Made by a program: the position numbers and the translations under genes
Notes under the pieces: generated by a model
The model's input: only the letters and a program-made list of their open reading frames with translations
The model's database searches: none
Told to the model about the DNA's origin: nothing
Shown: positions 33,355 to 41,735 of the stretch, one piece after another
Layout: the number at the start of each line of letters is the position of its first letter
Numbering within the stretch: position 1 is the stretch's first letter
Assembly (NCBI RefSeq): GCF_022808815.1
Contig: NZ_JAKZLC010000001.1
Span: 992,001-1,056,000, forward strand
Reading direction: 5' to 3'
Source of the DNA: Geothrix paludis
GTDB lineage: Bacteria; Acidobacteriota; Holophagae; Holophagales; Holophagaceae
DNA: 64,000 bases

Positions 33355-36201
33355 CTACGCGTGCTGTTTTAATTTGTCTTTCCCGCCGAACCACTGATCC
33401 CAGTACACCACCACGGGGCTGGCGATGTAGATGGACGAGTAGGTGCCGGTGATGACGCCGATGACCAGCGGGAAGGCCAGGTCCTTGAGGGCCGGGCCAC
33501 CGAAGAGCCAGAGACAGACGGAGACGAACAGCACGGACATGGAGGTGAGGATCGTCCGGCCGAGGGTCTGGTTGATGGAATCGTTTACCAGCTTGGTCAC
33601 CGTGGCACGGCGGTACTCCGGTCGGTGGCTGTTCTCCCGGATGCGGTCGAACACCACGATGGTGTCGGCCATGGAGTAGCCCATCAATGTGAGGAAGCTG
33701 GCCACCACGGGCACGTTGAACTCATAGCCGAAGGCCGCGAAGAGGGCCAGGGCCATGAGCATGTCGTGGACCAGGGACACGATGCCGCCCACGGCGTAGC
33801 TCGCCGTGAACCGGAACATCACGTAGACGAGGATGGCTCCCAGGGCCCAGGCCACGGCCGTGAGGGTCTTGCGGGTCCACTCGCCGGAGATGCTGGGAGA
33901 GAAGCTCTCGTCCTTGAGGATGCCCACCGCGCCCAGCCGGTAGCTCTTCTGGACCGTGTCCCGCACGACCTGGGGCAGATCCTGCGGCAGCTCGGCAAAG
34001 CCCTGATAGAGGCCCGAGGGCAGCCGGTCGCGGCTGGCGATGATCTTCTCCGCGAAGGGGGTGTAGGCGGCCTGAAGCGCCATCTCGTCCCCACCGATGC
34101 CGGCGGGATTGGCCTTCACCAGCGTGTCCGTCAGCGTCTTGGAGCCTTCGAGGTTGAGGGCCGGCAGCGCGCTGGTCGCGCCTTCGGGATCCAGCTGCTT
34201 GAAGATGGCCCGCAGGGCGTTGGCCTGGATGGTGCTGTCCTTCTGGTCCCCCTCCTTCTTGGCCTTCACCTTCACCGAGAAGTCATGGATCGACTTGTCG
34301 GGGTTCTCATAGGCCACCACGGAGGCGTCGGCATAACCCTGCCGGGCGAGGGCCGCCCGGATGGTCTCGGGCTCCATGGCGCCGCGGAACCGCACGGTCA
34401 TGTCGTTGCCGCCCACGAACTGCATGCCCAGGTGGATGCGGTTGCTGTGGGTGAGATTCCAAGGCCGCACATAGAGGAGCGAGATCAGGATGATGCCCCA
34501 GCTGATGGCGATGGCCGTGCCCTTGTACTTCATGAAGTCGTAGGACGAACCCTTGAAGAAGGTATGGGTGCCCACGGAGAGGGTCTTGGTGCCGGGGTGG
34601 TGCTCGAGCACCCAGTCGTAGATGTAGCGGCTGATGTAGATGCTGGTGAACAGCGAGGCCACGACGCCCACGGTGAGGGTCACGGCGAAGCCCTTCACGG
34701 GGCCCGTGCCGAAGATGAAGAGCAGCAGGGCCGCGAAGAGCTGGGTCACGTGGCTGTCCACGATGGTCCAGAACACCCGGTCGAAACCCGCGTCGATGGC
34801 GCCGGGCACGCTCTTGCCGAGGCCCAGTTCCTCCTTGATGCGCTCGAAGATGAGGATGTTCGCGTCCACCGCCATGCCCAGGGTGAGCACGAAGCCCGCG
34901 ATGCCTGGCAGGGTGAGCGTGGCGCGGAAAGAGCCCAGCAGGCCCATCATCACGATCACGTTCACGGTGAGGGCCACGATCGCGTTGACACCCGACCAGT
35001 GATAGAAGATGACCATGAAGCCGATGATGGCGGCGAAGCCGATGACGGCCGCCCGCACGCCGGCGTGGATGGAGTCGCGGCCCAGGCCGGGGCCCACGAC
35101 GCGCTCCTCAAGGAACTTCATGGGGGCGCGGAGGGCGCCGCTGCGGAGCTGGCTGGCCAGGTCGTCGGCCTCCTGGGCGGTGAAGCTGCCGCTGATGCGG
35201 ACGGCGCCGCCGATGATCTTCTCCTTGGCCGTCAGCTCGGTGACGATCTTCCGGTCGAGCACGATGGCGATGTAGCGGCTCTCCTCCGAGGCGATGCCCG
35301 TGAGGCGGGCGAAGTCGTCATCCCCCTTCTTGTTGAGGGTGAAGTTGACCTCGTTGGCCTCGGTCTGGGAGTTGGACGCGCGGTGCGAATCGATGATGTC
35401 GGCGCCGTCCACGGCCACGCGGCTCTCCAGGAGGACCCACTTACTGATCCTCTCCTCGCCGGGCTTGGCCTTCTCCACGGGCTGGCCCGTGCGGCGGGCC
35501 TGGCGCTCGCTCTCGATCTCCGGGAACAGCTCGAATTCAGGCGGGATGGTCCCCTTGAAGAAGGCCAGGGCCTCCTCCTTGGTGTTGAAGTAGACCTGGG
35601 GGGCCTTGGCCACCAGGCGCTGCTCCAGGTGGCCCGGCGTGGCCAGCAGCTTCTTGATACGCTCGCGGTCACCTTCCTCGATGCCGGGGATCTCCACCAC
35701 GATGCGGTTGCCTTCGGCGCCGCTGGCGGTGATCTCGGGCTCCAGCACGTTGGCGGGGTCGATGTCGCGGATGCGCTTCTCGATGACCTCCAGGGCGCGC
35801 TTGTTGGCGTCGTCCTTCAGCTGCTTCTGGTAGGAGTCGCGCTGGGTGAGCCGGAAGACGTCCCCATCGGCGCTGAAGGTGTAGCCCGAGAAGTAGTCCT
35901 TGGCGACCTTCTCCACCGTGGCCTTCTGGTCCGCGCCCACGCCGTCGACCCGGAGGGCGCTGCCGTCCACCTGCACCACCGCGCCGGGGAGGCCCTTCTC
36001 CTTGAGGCGGGCGGTGAGGCGATCCCGGCTGTCGCGCAGGTCGGCCGCAAGGGCCTCCTGGCCCTGGACCTCCAGCTCGAAGTGGACGCCGCCCCGGAGA
36101 TCGAGGCCCAGCTTCACCTTCGAGAGGGGCGTGAAGAAGTAGCCGCAGCCGAACAGCACGGCGAGAACAATGGCGAGGCGCCAGAGGCTCCGCTTGGTCA
36201 C
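33355..36201 (-). CDS. secDF: SecD-SecF fusion, protein translocase accessory subunit
   Basis: 948 residues. The SecD half (about 1-560) has an N-terminal membrane segment, the GLDLRGGVHFELEV motif, a large periplasmic region and five further membrane segments (GFAVTLTVGVVASLF among them). The SecF half begins near residue 570 with LTHSNRIHLGMQFVGGNDM and ends with a second RND-like membrane bundle (YSMADTIVVFDRIREN). SecDF uses the proton gradient to pull exported proteins through SecYEG. The fusion is like that of Bacillus; many Gram-negatives have two genes. GTG 36201 follows TAGGAG. yajC and tgt precede it. Confidence 0.95.
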   Translation of the reverse strand: MTKRSLWRLAIVLAVLFGCGYFFTPLSKVKLGLDLRGGVHFELEVQGQEALAADLRDSRDRLTARLKEKGLPGAVVQVDGSALRVDGVGADQKATVEKVAKDYFSGYTFSADGDVFRLTQRDSYQKQLKDDANKRALEVIEKRIRDIDPANVLEPEITASGAEGNRIVVEIPGIEEGDRERIKKLLATPGHLEQRLVAKAPQVYFNTKEEALAFFKGTIPPEFELFPEIESERQARRTGQPVEKAKPGEERISKWVLLESRVAVDGADIIDSHRASNSQTEANEVNFTLNKKGDDDFARLTGIASEESRYIAIVLDRKIVTELTAKEKIIGGAVRISGSFTAQEADDLASQLRSGALRAPMKFLEERVVGPGLGRDSIHAGVRAAVIGFAAIIGFMVIFYHWSGVNAIVALTVNVIVMMGLLGSFRATLTLPGIAGFVLTLGMAVDANILIFERIKEELGLGKSVPGAIDAGFDRVFWTIVDSHVTQLFAALLLFIFGTGPVKGFAVTLTVGVVASLFTSIYISRYIYDWVLEHHPGTKTLSVGTHTFFKGSSYDFMKYKGTAIAISWGIILISLLYVRPWNLTHSNRIHLGMQFVGGNDMTVRFRGAMEPETIRAALARQGYADASVVAYENPDKSIHDFSVKVKAKKEGDQKDSTIQANALRAIFKQLDPEGATSALPALNLEGSKTLTDTLVKANPAGIGGDEMALQAAYTPFAEKIIASRDRLPSGLYQGFAELPQDLPQVVRDTVQKSYRLGAVGILKDESFSPSISGEWTRKTLTAVAWALGAILVYVMFRFTASYAVGGIVSLVHDMLMALALFAAFGYEFNVPVVASFLTLMGYSMADTIVVFDRIRENSHRPEYRRATVTKLVNDSINQTLGRTILTSMSVLFVSVCLWLFGGPALKDLAFPLVIGVITGTYSSIYIASPVVVYWDQWFGGKDKLKQHA

Positions 36202-36255
36202 GGGGCGCTCCTACAAGAAGCGGGCCGGCGGGGGCCGGCCCGGAAGGTCAGGGGG

Positions 36256-36570
36256 TCAGTTCTGCTGCTGTTCAGGTTCGGAGGCCAGAGCCGCCACGGC
36301 CGCGCGCCGGGCCTTGACCACGGAGCCGCCAAGCTTGATCCAGATGTGCTTGTCCTCGACGCGGTCGATGGTGGCGTAGAGGCCGGAGGTCAGCACGACT
36401 TCGTCGCCGGCCTTCAGCTTGGACAGGCGGGTCTCCATCTCCTTGCGGGCCTTGCTCTGGGGCCGGATGAGGAGGAAGTAGAACATCAGGGCCATGCCGC
36501 CGATGAACACGAACTGGATCCAAGCGGGCCCGCCGCCGGCCTGGGTCTGCTGAAGAAGGGCGTACATCAT
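36256..36570 (-). CDS. yajC: Preprotein translocase subunit YajC
   Basis: 104 residues. One N-terminal membrane segment (WIQFVFIGGMALMFYFLLI), then RPQSKARKEMETRLSKLKAGDEVVLTSGLYATI, the YajC signature. It is a small partner of SecDF. The ATG at 36570 directly follows the tgt stop, with GAGGAG inside tgt's last codons as ribosome site. Order tgt-yajC-secDF is the classic one. Confidence 0.95.
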   Translation of the reverse strand: MMYALLQQTQAGGGPAWIQFVFIGGMALMFYFLLIRPQSKARKEMETRLSKLKAGDEVVLTSGLYATIDRVEDKHIWIKLGGSVVKARRAAVAALASEPEQQQN

Positions 36571-37728
36571 CTAGGGCTCCTCGGTCTGCCATCGGGCGCG
36601 CGCGATCTGGGCGAACGCCGGAAATCGGTTTTCCAGCAGGGCCTGCCGCGCGTCGCGGGTGAGCCCCACAGTGTAGCTCAGGTTGTGGATCGTGTTCAGC
36701 GTGAAGCCCAGCAGCTCGCCGCAGCGGAAGAGGTGGTGGAGGTAGGCCCGGCTGAAGGTCCGGCAGGTGTAGCAGCCGCAGTCCGGATCCAGCGGCAGGT
36801 CGGTCTCCCGGTGCCGGGCGTTCTTGAGGTTGAGCTTGCCGCGGCTGGTGAGGATGCGGCCGTGGCGGGCCTCCCGGCTGGGCAGCACGCAATCGAAGAG
36901 ATCCACCCCCTGCTCGATGCCGAAGAGCAGGTCCTCTGGCGTGCCCACGCCCATGAGGTACCGCGGCCGGTCCGCGGGGAGCTCCTTCACGAACTCCGCC
37001 AGGACGGCGTTCATCTCGTCCTTGGGCTCCCCCACGCTGAGGCCGCCAACGGCGAAGCCCTGGAAGGGGGTCTTCGCATCAAGCTCCATCGCCTCCGCCA
37101 GGTGGCGCCGGCGCAGGTCCAGGTGGGTCCCGCCCTGGTTGATGGCGAAGAGCCCCTGGTGCGGCTGGAGCGGCACGGCCCGGCTGCGGGCCAGCCACCG
37201 CGTGGTGCGGGCCATGCTCACTTCAAGCTTGGTGCGCTCCATGCGGCCTGGCGGGCACTCGTCCAGGGCCATGCAGATGTCCGAGCCCAGGTTCCGCTGG
37301 ATCTCCAGGCTCCGCTCGGGAGACAGGAACTGCGGGCTGCCGTCGACGTGGCTCTGGAAGGTGACGCCGTCCTCGGTCATCTTCCGGAGCGAGGCCAGGG
37401 AGAAGACCTGGAACCCGCCTGAATCCGTGAGGATGGGCCCATCCCACCCCATGAACCGGTGGAGGCCCCCCAGGCGCGCCACCAGGCTGTCTCCGGGGCG
37501 CAGCCCCAGATGATAGGTGTTGCCGAGGATCACCTGGGGCCCCACCTCCCGGAGCTGGACCGGCGTGATGCCCTTGACCGTCCCCTGGGTCCCGACGGGC
37601 ATGAAAGCCGGGGTCAGAACCTCGCCATGCGAGGTGTAAAACCCACCCGCCCTCGCGGCCCCGGAGGGGGGGGTGGAGGCGGGGGTAAATGAAAAATATG
37701 GGGTTGTGACCTTCGACATGGGACGCAT
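36571..37728 (-). CDS. tgt: tRNA-guanine transglycosylase (queuosine synthesis)
   Basis: 385 residues. Tgt swaps guanine 34 of GUN-anticodon tRNAs for preQ1. The active-site Asp is in LTDSGGFQVFSL, with the second Asp region in FDCVLPSREARHG. The zinc Cys cluster DPDCGCYTCRTF and a late His (TLNTIHN) are present. ATG 37728 follows AAGAAGG at good spacing; an in-frame ATG at 37719 is the alternative. A 40-base structured hairpin lies about 30 bases upstream of the start. Confidence 0.95.
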   Translation of the reverse strand: MRPMSKVTTPYFSFTPASTPPSGAARAGGFYTSHGEVLTPAFMPVGTQGTVKGITPVQLREVGPQVILGNTYHLGLRPGDSLVARLGGLHRFMGWDGPILTDSGGFQVFSLASLRKMTEDGVTFQSHVDGSPQFLSPERSLEIQRNLGSDICMALDECPPGRMERTKLEVSMARTTRWLARSRAVPLQPHQGLFAINQGGTHLDLRRRHLAEAMELDAKTPFQGFAVGGLSVGEPKDEMNAVLAEFVKELPADRPRYLMGVGTPEDLLFGIEQGVDLFDCVLPSREARHGRILTSRGKLNLKNARHRETDLPLDPDCGCYTCRTFSRAYLHHLFRCGELLGFTLNTIHNLSYTVGLTRDARQALLENRFPAFAQIARARWQTEEP

Positions 37729-37758
37729 AGACCTTCTTAACAAAAATTAACAATTTCA

Positions 37759-37798
37759 TTTGCTTGGGTCGCAGACGGGTGTTGCGAAACCAAGCAAA
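37759..37798 (-). other. Structured element upstream of tgt
   Basis: Outer stem TTTGCTTGG/CCAAGCAAA (37759-37767 with 37790-37798) and inner stem TCGCA/TGCGA (37769-37773 with 37783-37787), loop of 9 bases, with a small internal bulge. It lacks a following T-run on either strand, so it is not an ordinary terminator. It could be an operator or a leader RNA; it does not match the preQ1 riboswitch forms I know. Confidence 0.6.
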
Positions 37799-37845
37799 AA
37801 ACAGCGAAAGACAGATATGGCGGGGATCAGGCCCGTCTTTCGAGC

Positions 37846-37874
37846 TTGACCATCGGTTCGCCCTTTGCCATCTT
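37846..37874 (+). promoter_or_regulatory. Candidate promoter for tonB-exbB-exbD operon
   Basis: TTGACC at 37846-37851 and CATCTT at 37869-37874 with a 17-base spacer. The -35 is good, the -10 matches the consensus at 3 of 6 bases. It lies about 110 bases before tonB. Confidence 0.3.
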
Positions 37875-37981
37875 AGCCGTTGGGCCAGCCCCAGCTCTTT
37901 ATCCTCACCTTTCGTTGCCGGACCGAAGTTCCCATGGGTCCGGCGCGCTGTTTTTTCCCCTGGATTTTTCAAGGGAGTCGC

Positions 37982-38782
37982 ATGAGCAAAGATCCCAAGA
38001 AATCACCCCCCGCCAAGCCGGTGGCTCCCGTGGAGACGCTAGAGGACGCTGTATACAAGTCCTCACTCGTCGCCGGGAATGAGGCGATCAAGCGGGGCAA
38101 CCCCAAGGTCACCATTCCCACGACGATCACCATGTACGCGCTCTTCGCGTTCATCGGGTTCCAGCTGGCGAAGCACACCGAGGCCGGGAAGAAGGTGATC
38201 AAGACGGTGGGCATCGACCTGGCCGAGCAGGTGGAAGCCGCTCCGCCTCCGCCTCCGCCGCCTCCTCCGCCGCCACCACCGCCGCCGCCGCCGCCGATGG
38301 CCGTGTCCGCCGGCAAGGTGGACACGACTCCCATCGATCCGCGTCAGGAAGTGGTGCCTGAGCAGGCGCCCAAGGAGCTTCCGAAGCAGGATCACTCCCT
38401 CGGCGGCGTCCCCGGCGGCGTTCCCGGTGGTGTTCCAGGCGGCGTCATCGGTGGCGTGGTCGGCGGTGTGGTCGGCGGCGTGGTCGGCGGCACCGGCAAG
38501 GTGGTGGACTTCGACTTCAGCCAGATCAAGGTGAAGTACCAGCCCCCCGCCCCGCCCTATCCTCCTCTCGCCAAGATCGCCAAGATCCAGGGCACGGTGG
38601 TCGTGGAGATCGTGGTCGGCCCCGATGGTGTGCCCACCTCGGCCGTCGCGAAGGAAGGACCTCCCCAGCTGCGGCCCACGGCTGAAGCCTACGCCATGCA
38701 GTGGAAGTTCGAGCCCGCCCTCCTGAACGGCGCACCCCAGTACGCGCGATTCAAGCTCACCATGCCGTTCCGGCTCCGGTAG
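37982..38782 (+). CDS. tonB: TonB-like energy transducer with polyproline and GGV-repeat linker
   Basis: 266 residues. A 43-residue cytoplasmic N-terminus precedes one membrane segment (about 44-63). The linker has a run of 17 prolines, then further on a run of seven GGVP/GGVV units (38401-38492). The C-terminal domain (YPPLAKIAKIQGTVVVEIVVGPDG, QWKFEPALL) is TonB-type. TonB links the inner-membrane proton motive force to outer-membrane receptors. ATG 37982 follows GGGAG. exbB and two exbD genes follow. Confidence 0.93.
   Translation: MSKDPKKSPPAKPVAPVETLEDAVYKSSLVAGNEAIKRGNPKVTIPTTITMYALFAFIGFQLAKHTEAGKKVIKTVGIDLAEQVEAAPPPPPPPPPPPPPPPPPPMAVSAGKVDTTPIDPRQEVVPEQAPKELPKQDHSLGGVPGGVPGGVPGGVIGGVVGGVVGGVVGGTGKVVDFDFSQIKVKYQPPAPPYPPLAKIAKIQGTVVVEIVVGPDGVPTSAVAKEGPPQLRPTAEAYAMQWKFEPALLNGAPQYARFKLTMPFRLR
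38401..38492 (+). repeat. 12-base tandem repeat inside tonB
   Basis: Imperfect copies of GGCGGCGTxxxC encode the GGVP/GGVI/GGVV units of the linker. It is coding and in frame. Confidence 0.8.
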
Positions 38783-38833
38783 CCCGCGCCCCTTCCCACG
38801 TCCAATCCTCTCTCCATTCCATAAGGAAACCTC

Positions 38834-39562
38834 ATGAACCTGTTCACCACCCCCCTGATGCTCGGTCTTGCCGAAGGCGGCCACGACAGCTTCTCCGCCG
38901 CCGAGATCTGGCGTTCGGCCTCCATCGCCAACAAGTTCATCATCTCCGTCCTCTTCATCCTGATGGCCTATCAGATCTACGTGGCCATCGAGCGCTTCGT
39001 GACCTACGCGCAGAGCAAGCAGGCCTCCGACAAGTTCCTCAAGCTCTTCATGGACACGCTCCGCCGCGGCGACTTCGAGGCCGCCAAGCGTGCCGCCACC
39101 ACCCACAACAAGAGCCACATCGCCCTGGTGCTGAAGCACGGCCTGGACATCTTCCAGTACGAGAAGCAGCTCAAGACCATGAACCCCAACCACGACGCCA
39201 TCCAGCCCGTGGAGCGTGCCATCCAGCGCGGCACCGCCGAAGTGGTCGAGCTCCTCAAGAAGGGCATGAGCGGCCTGGGCACCATCGGCGCCCTGGCCCC
39301 CTTCATCGGCCTGCTCGGCACCGTGATCGGCATCATCAAGGTCTTCTCCGACCTGAAGACCAAGGGCGCCGGCGACATCAACGCCCTGGCCGGCTCCATC
39401 GGTGAGGCCCTGGCCACCACCGCCCTCGGCCTGTTCGTCGCCATCCCGGCCGTGTGGATCTACAACCTGCTGACCAACAAGCAGGACGTTGTCGTCACCA
39501 ACATCAACAACGCGGCCTCCCAGATGATCGACGAGTTCATCCGCCGCGAGAGCCAGAGCTAA
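38834..39562 (+). CDS. exbB: ExbB/TolQ-family proton channel
   Basis: 242 residues with three membrane segments (about 33-52, the GTIGALAPFIGLLGTVIGIIKVF stretch and ALATTALGLFVAIPAVWIY). It forms the pentameric channel that drives TonB or TolA. ATG 38834 follows AAGGAA. It lies between tonB and exbD. Confidence 0.94.
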   Translation: MNLFTTPLMLGLAEGGHDSFSAAEIWRSASIANKFIISVLFILMAYQIYVAIERFVTYAQSKQASDKFLKLFMDTLRRGDFEAAKRAATTHNKSHIALVLKHGLDIFQYEKQLKTMNPNHDAIQPVERAIQRGTAEVVELLKKGMSGLGTIGALAPFIGLLGTVIGIIKVFSDLKTKGAGDINALAGSIGEALATTALGLFVAIPAVWIYNLLTNKQDVVVTNINNAASQMIDEFIRRESQS

Positions 39563-39621
39563 GGAACCGCCACCCAGCCCGGGGGCGCGAGCTCCCGGGC
39601 TATTTCTAAGGAGAACACACC

Positions 39622-40122
39622 ATGGATACAGGTGGTTCCAAGGGTGGGATGAAGTCCGACATCAACGTCACGCCACTTGTGGACATCGTGCTGGTGCTGT
39701 TGATCATCTTCATCGTGATCACCCCCGCCGTGAACAACGCTGTGAAGCTGCCGTTGTCCAAGCATGCCCCGAAGGTGGATCAGCAGCAGGACGCGGGCCA
39801 GAAATACCTGACCCTCATGCTCACCTCGAAGCGCAACGACAAGTACGAAGTGATCGGCCCCGGCGCCGTCCTCATCGACGACAAAGACGCGAAGGACATG
39901 CGGTTCTACATCAATGACGAAGGCCAGCGCCAGCAGCTGGAGGACTTCATCAACAAGAACGTCTCGATGCTGAACGACAAGCGCGTGTTCGTGAAGGCCG
40001 ATGCCGACCTGCCCTTCAAGTACATCAACGAGCTGTTCCAGTCCTGCCGGAAGGGTGGCGCCGACGAGGCGTCCATCGTGACCAGCGAGGACAAGGACAC
40101 CAAGAAGGAAGGGGGTAACTGA
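39622..40122 (+). CDS. exbD: ExbD/TolR-family protein, first copy
   Basis: 166 residues. The N-terminal INVTPLVDIVLVLLIIFIV holds the proton-carrying Asp in its one membrane segment. A periplasmic domain follows. The stop overlaps the next ATG (TGATG). The ribosome site is AAGGAG. Confidence 0.93.
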   Translation: MDTGGSKGGMKSDINVTPLVDIVLVLLIIFIVITPAVNNAVKLPLSKHAPKVDQQQDAGQKYLTLMLTSKRNDKYEVIGPGAVLIDDKDAKDMRFYINDEGQRQQLEDFINKNVSMLNDKRVFVKADADLPFKYINELFQSCRKGGADEASIVTSEDKDTKKEGGN

Positions 40123-40616
40123 TGGATACCGGCGGCGCCAAGGGTAAAGCCAAAACCGATATCAACGTCACCCCGCTGATCGACATCGTGCTGGTGCTCC
40201 TCATCGTCTTCATCGTGATGGTGCCCGGTCTCAGCAAGGCCATGAAGGTGGTGGTGCCCCAGGTCGTCCAGACCGCCACCCCTCCCAAGGCCGATCCGAA
40301 CAACATCCTGATCCAGGTGGACCAGGACGGCACGATGACCCTCCAGCAGGACAAGATCGACGCCCAGGGTCTCAAGGACAAGCTTCCTGATGCGGTGATG
40401 CTGCAGCCCCTCAACTACCGGAAGGTCTTCCTGAAGGTGGACGAGGACGTGAAGTTCCAGGCCATGGTGGACGTGCTCGATGCCGTCCGCGTCGCCTCGG
40501 AAACCGCCAAGAAGAAGTCCCTCGAGAACCTCGACAAGTTCCAGGGCCAGGATGGCGGCGACGTGAAAGTGGCCGTCTCCCTCAAGAAGCGCATCGTGGC
40601 CGCACCCGTCAGCTAG
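40122..40616 (+). CDS. exbD: ExbD/TolR-family protein, second copy
   Basis: 164 residues. N-terminal INVTPLIDIVLVLLIVFIVM resembles the first copy, but the periplasmic part is quite different (QVDQDGTMTLQQDKIDAQGL). The two copies may form a heteromer, as in some two-ExbD systems. It is coupled to the first copy by the TGATG overlap. Confidence 0.93.
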   Translation: MDTGGAKGKAKTDINVTPLIDIVLVLLIVFIVMVPGLSKAMKVVVPQVVQTATPPKADPNNILIQVDQDGTMTLQQDKIDAQGLKDKLPDAVMLQPLNYRKVFLKVDEDVKFQAMVDVLDAVRVASETAKKKSLENLDKFQGQDGGDVKVAVSLKKRIVAAPVS

Positions 40617-40631
40617 GTGCTCCCCGATCCA

Positions 40632-40664
40632 CATGAAAAGGGCCCTCCGGGGCCCTTTTTCATG
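40632..40664. terminator. Intrinsic terminator after exbD
   Basis: CATGAAAAGGGCCC (40632-40645) pairs with GGGCCCTTTTTCATG (40650-40664) with one bulged T and a TCCG loop. It ends the TonB operon, and its right side overlaps the end of the convergent EamA gene. Confidence 0.9.
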
Positions 40665-41574
40665 CCCGTGCCCGGTGCCCCAGCACGGTGCCGTAGGCCA
40701 CTCCGGCCACGGTGATCAGGACCCCCGCCAGCCCGGCTACCGTGGCGCGCTCGCCCAGCAGGGGCATGGCCAGGAGATACTGGACGATGGGCAGCAGCTG
40801 GAGCCACACCGCCGCCTCGGATACGGACAGGGCCCCGTAGGCCTCCGACATCAGCATCTGCCCGCCAAGCGCCAGCAAGCTCATGAGAATCGCCAGCCCC
40901 CAGGCGCCCAGGCCCCCATGGAGGAGGCGGGGCCAGGGCGAGAGGGCGAAAGGAAGCACCACGGGCAGGCCCGCCAGGCAGAAGTAGAAGAAGATGGTCG
41001 CGGCGTTCTCCGTGTGGCGCGCCGCCCGTATGGCGTTGGCGCTGGTGGCCGCGAACACCGCCGCTGCCAGGGCCGCCAGTTCCCCCCTGCCCAATCCCAG
41101 GCCCAGCCCCAAGTGCCCCTGGCTGAGCACCAGGACCACGCCCAGGGAGGCTGCCAGGATCGCCAGCCAGAGGTGGATGGTGGGACGTTCCTTGAAGATC
41201 GCCAGCGACATCGCCACCGCGATCACCGGGAAGACGTTGTAGAGGATGCCTGCCTCACCCGCCGGGATGTGGGCCAGGGCGTAGAAATAGAGCACCACCA
41301 CCGCGCCGCCCGAAAGGCCGCGGGTCACCAGCAGCCGGTAGTTGCTGGGCCGGTAGAGCCCCGGAATCAGGGCGAAAGCCACGAGACTCGCCAGAGCGCC
41401 CACCACGAAGCGCAGGACGGCCAGGTGGCCCGCCGAGAACCCCATGCCCGGCATCGTGAGCTTCCGCGCCAGGATGGCCATGAGGCCGAAGCAGAGCGCG
41501 GAACCCGCCAGCTCGGCGCGGGCCACCATGCGGCGGTGGGAGTGGAGGGGGATCGAGGCTGGCATGCCTTCCAT
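40660..41574 (-). CDS. EamA/DMT-family transporter (RhaT/YdcZ-like exporter)
   Basis: 304 residues, about ten membrane segments in two EamA repeats (first GSALCFGLMAILARKL, second ELAALAAAVFAATSANAIRAAR). Such proteins export amino acids, metabolites or drugs. The substrate is unknown. The start is taken as ATG 41574, with ATG 41529 (RMVARAELAG) a shorter alternative. Its end overlaps the exbD terminator. Confidence 0.88.
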   Translation of the reverse strand: MEGMPASIPLHSHRRMVARAELAGSALCFGLMAILARKLTMPGMGFSAGHLAVLRFVVGALASLVAFALIPGLYRPSNYRLLVTRGLSGGAVVVLYFYALAHIPAGEAGILYNVFPVIAVAMSLAIFKERPTIHLWLAILAASLGVVLVLSQGHLGLGLGLGRGELAALAAAVFAATSANAIRAARHTENAATIFFYFCLAGLPVVLPFALSPWPRLLHGGLGAWGLAILMSLLALGGQMLMSEAYGALSVSEAAVWLQLLPIVQYLLAMPLLGERATVAGLAGVLITVAGVAYGTVLGHRARA

Positions 41575-41609
41575 CCTGCCGGGACTGACAGAGGTGGGGC
41601 CTGAAAAGC

Positions 41610-41730
41610 TTCAACCACGCTCGCGGAGGGGCGCGGAGACAGCAGAGGGCAAGGAAGCTGCATCAGCTCCCCTCTTTTCTCAGCACCCTCCGCTCCCTCA
41701 GCATTCCTCTGCGTGCGTTTCCCGCACCAG
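41610..41730. repeat. Intergenic imperfect palindrome, GCGGAGG type
   Basis: Left arm CGCGGAGGGGCGCGGAG... and right arm CCCTCCGCTCCCTCAG... CCTCTGCGTGCG are loosely complementary. The centre is a good AGCTG-CAT-CAGCT hairpin (41656-41668). It belongs to the style of the other two intergenic palindromes. The 160-base gap between the EamA and DUF512 genes holds nothing else that I see. Confidence 0.5.
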
Positions 41731-41735
41731 GAGAA

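Larger units (their letters stand above)
37729..37981. other. Divergent promoter region of tgt and tonB
   Basis: This 253-base gap is the longest in the window and is A+T-richer near tgt (TTAACAAAAATTAACAA). It contains the hairpin 37759-37798 and, on the plus strand, a plausible promoter at 37846-37874. I see no encoded protein. No clear Fur box (19-base, GATAATGATAATC-like) was recognised. Confidence 0.6.

Noticed and set aside
33625-37422. Very long open frame on the plus strand opposite secDF, yajC and tgt
   Set aside because: It is a shadow of high-GC codon use. Its product is low-complexity (Gly, His, Glu, Arg rich) and the minus-strand genes are clear.
37729-37800. preQ1 riboswitch before tgt
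   Set aside because: The hairpin found does not match preQ1-I or II layouts; kept only as an unnamed structured element.
38401-38492. CRISPR-like or minisatellite array
   Set aside because: It is a 12-base in-frame coding repeat inside tonB.
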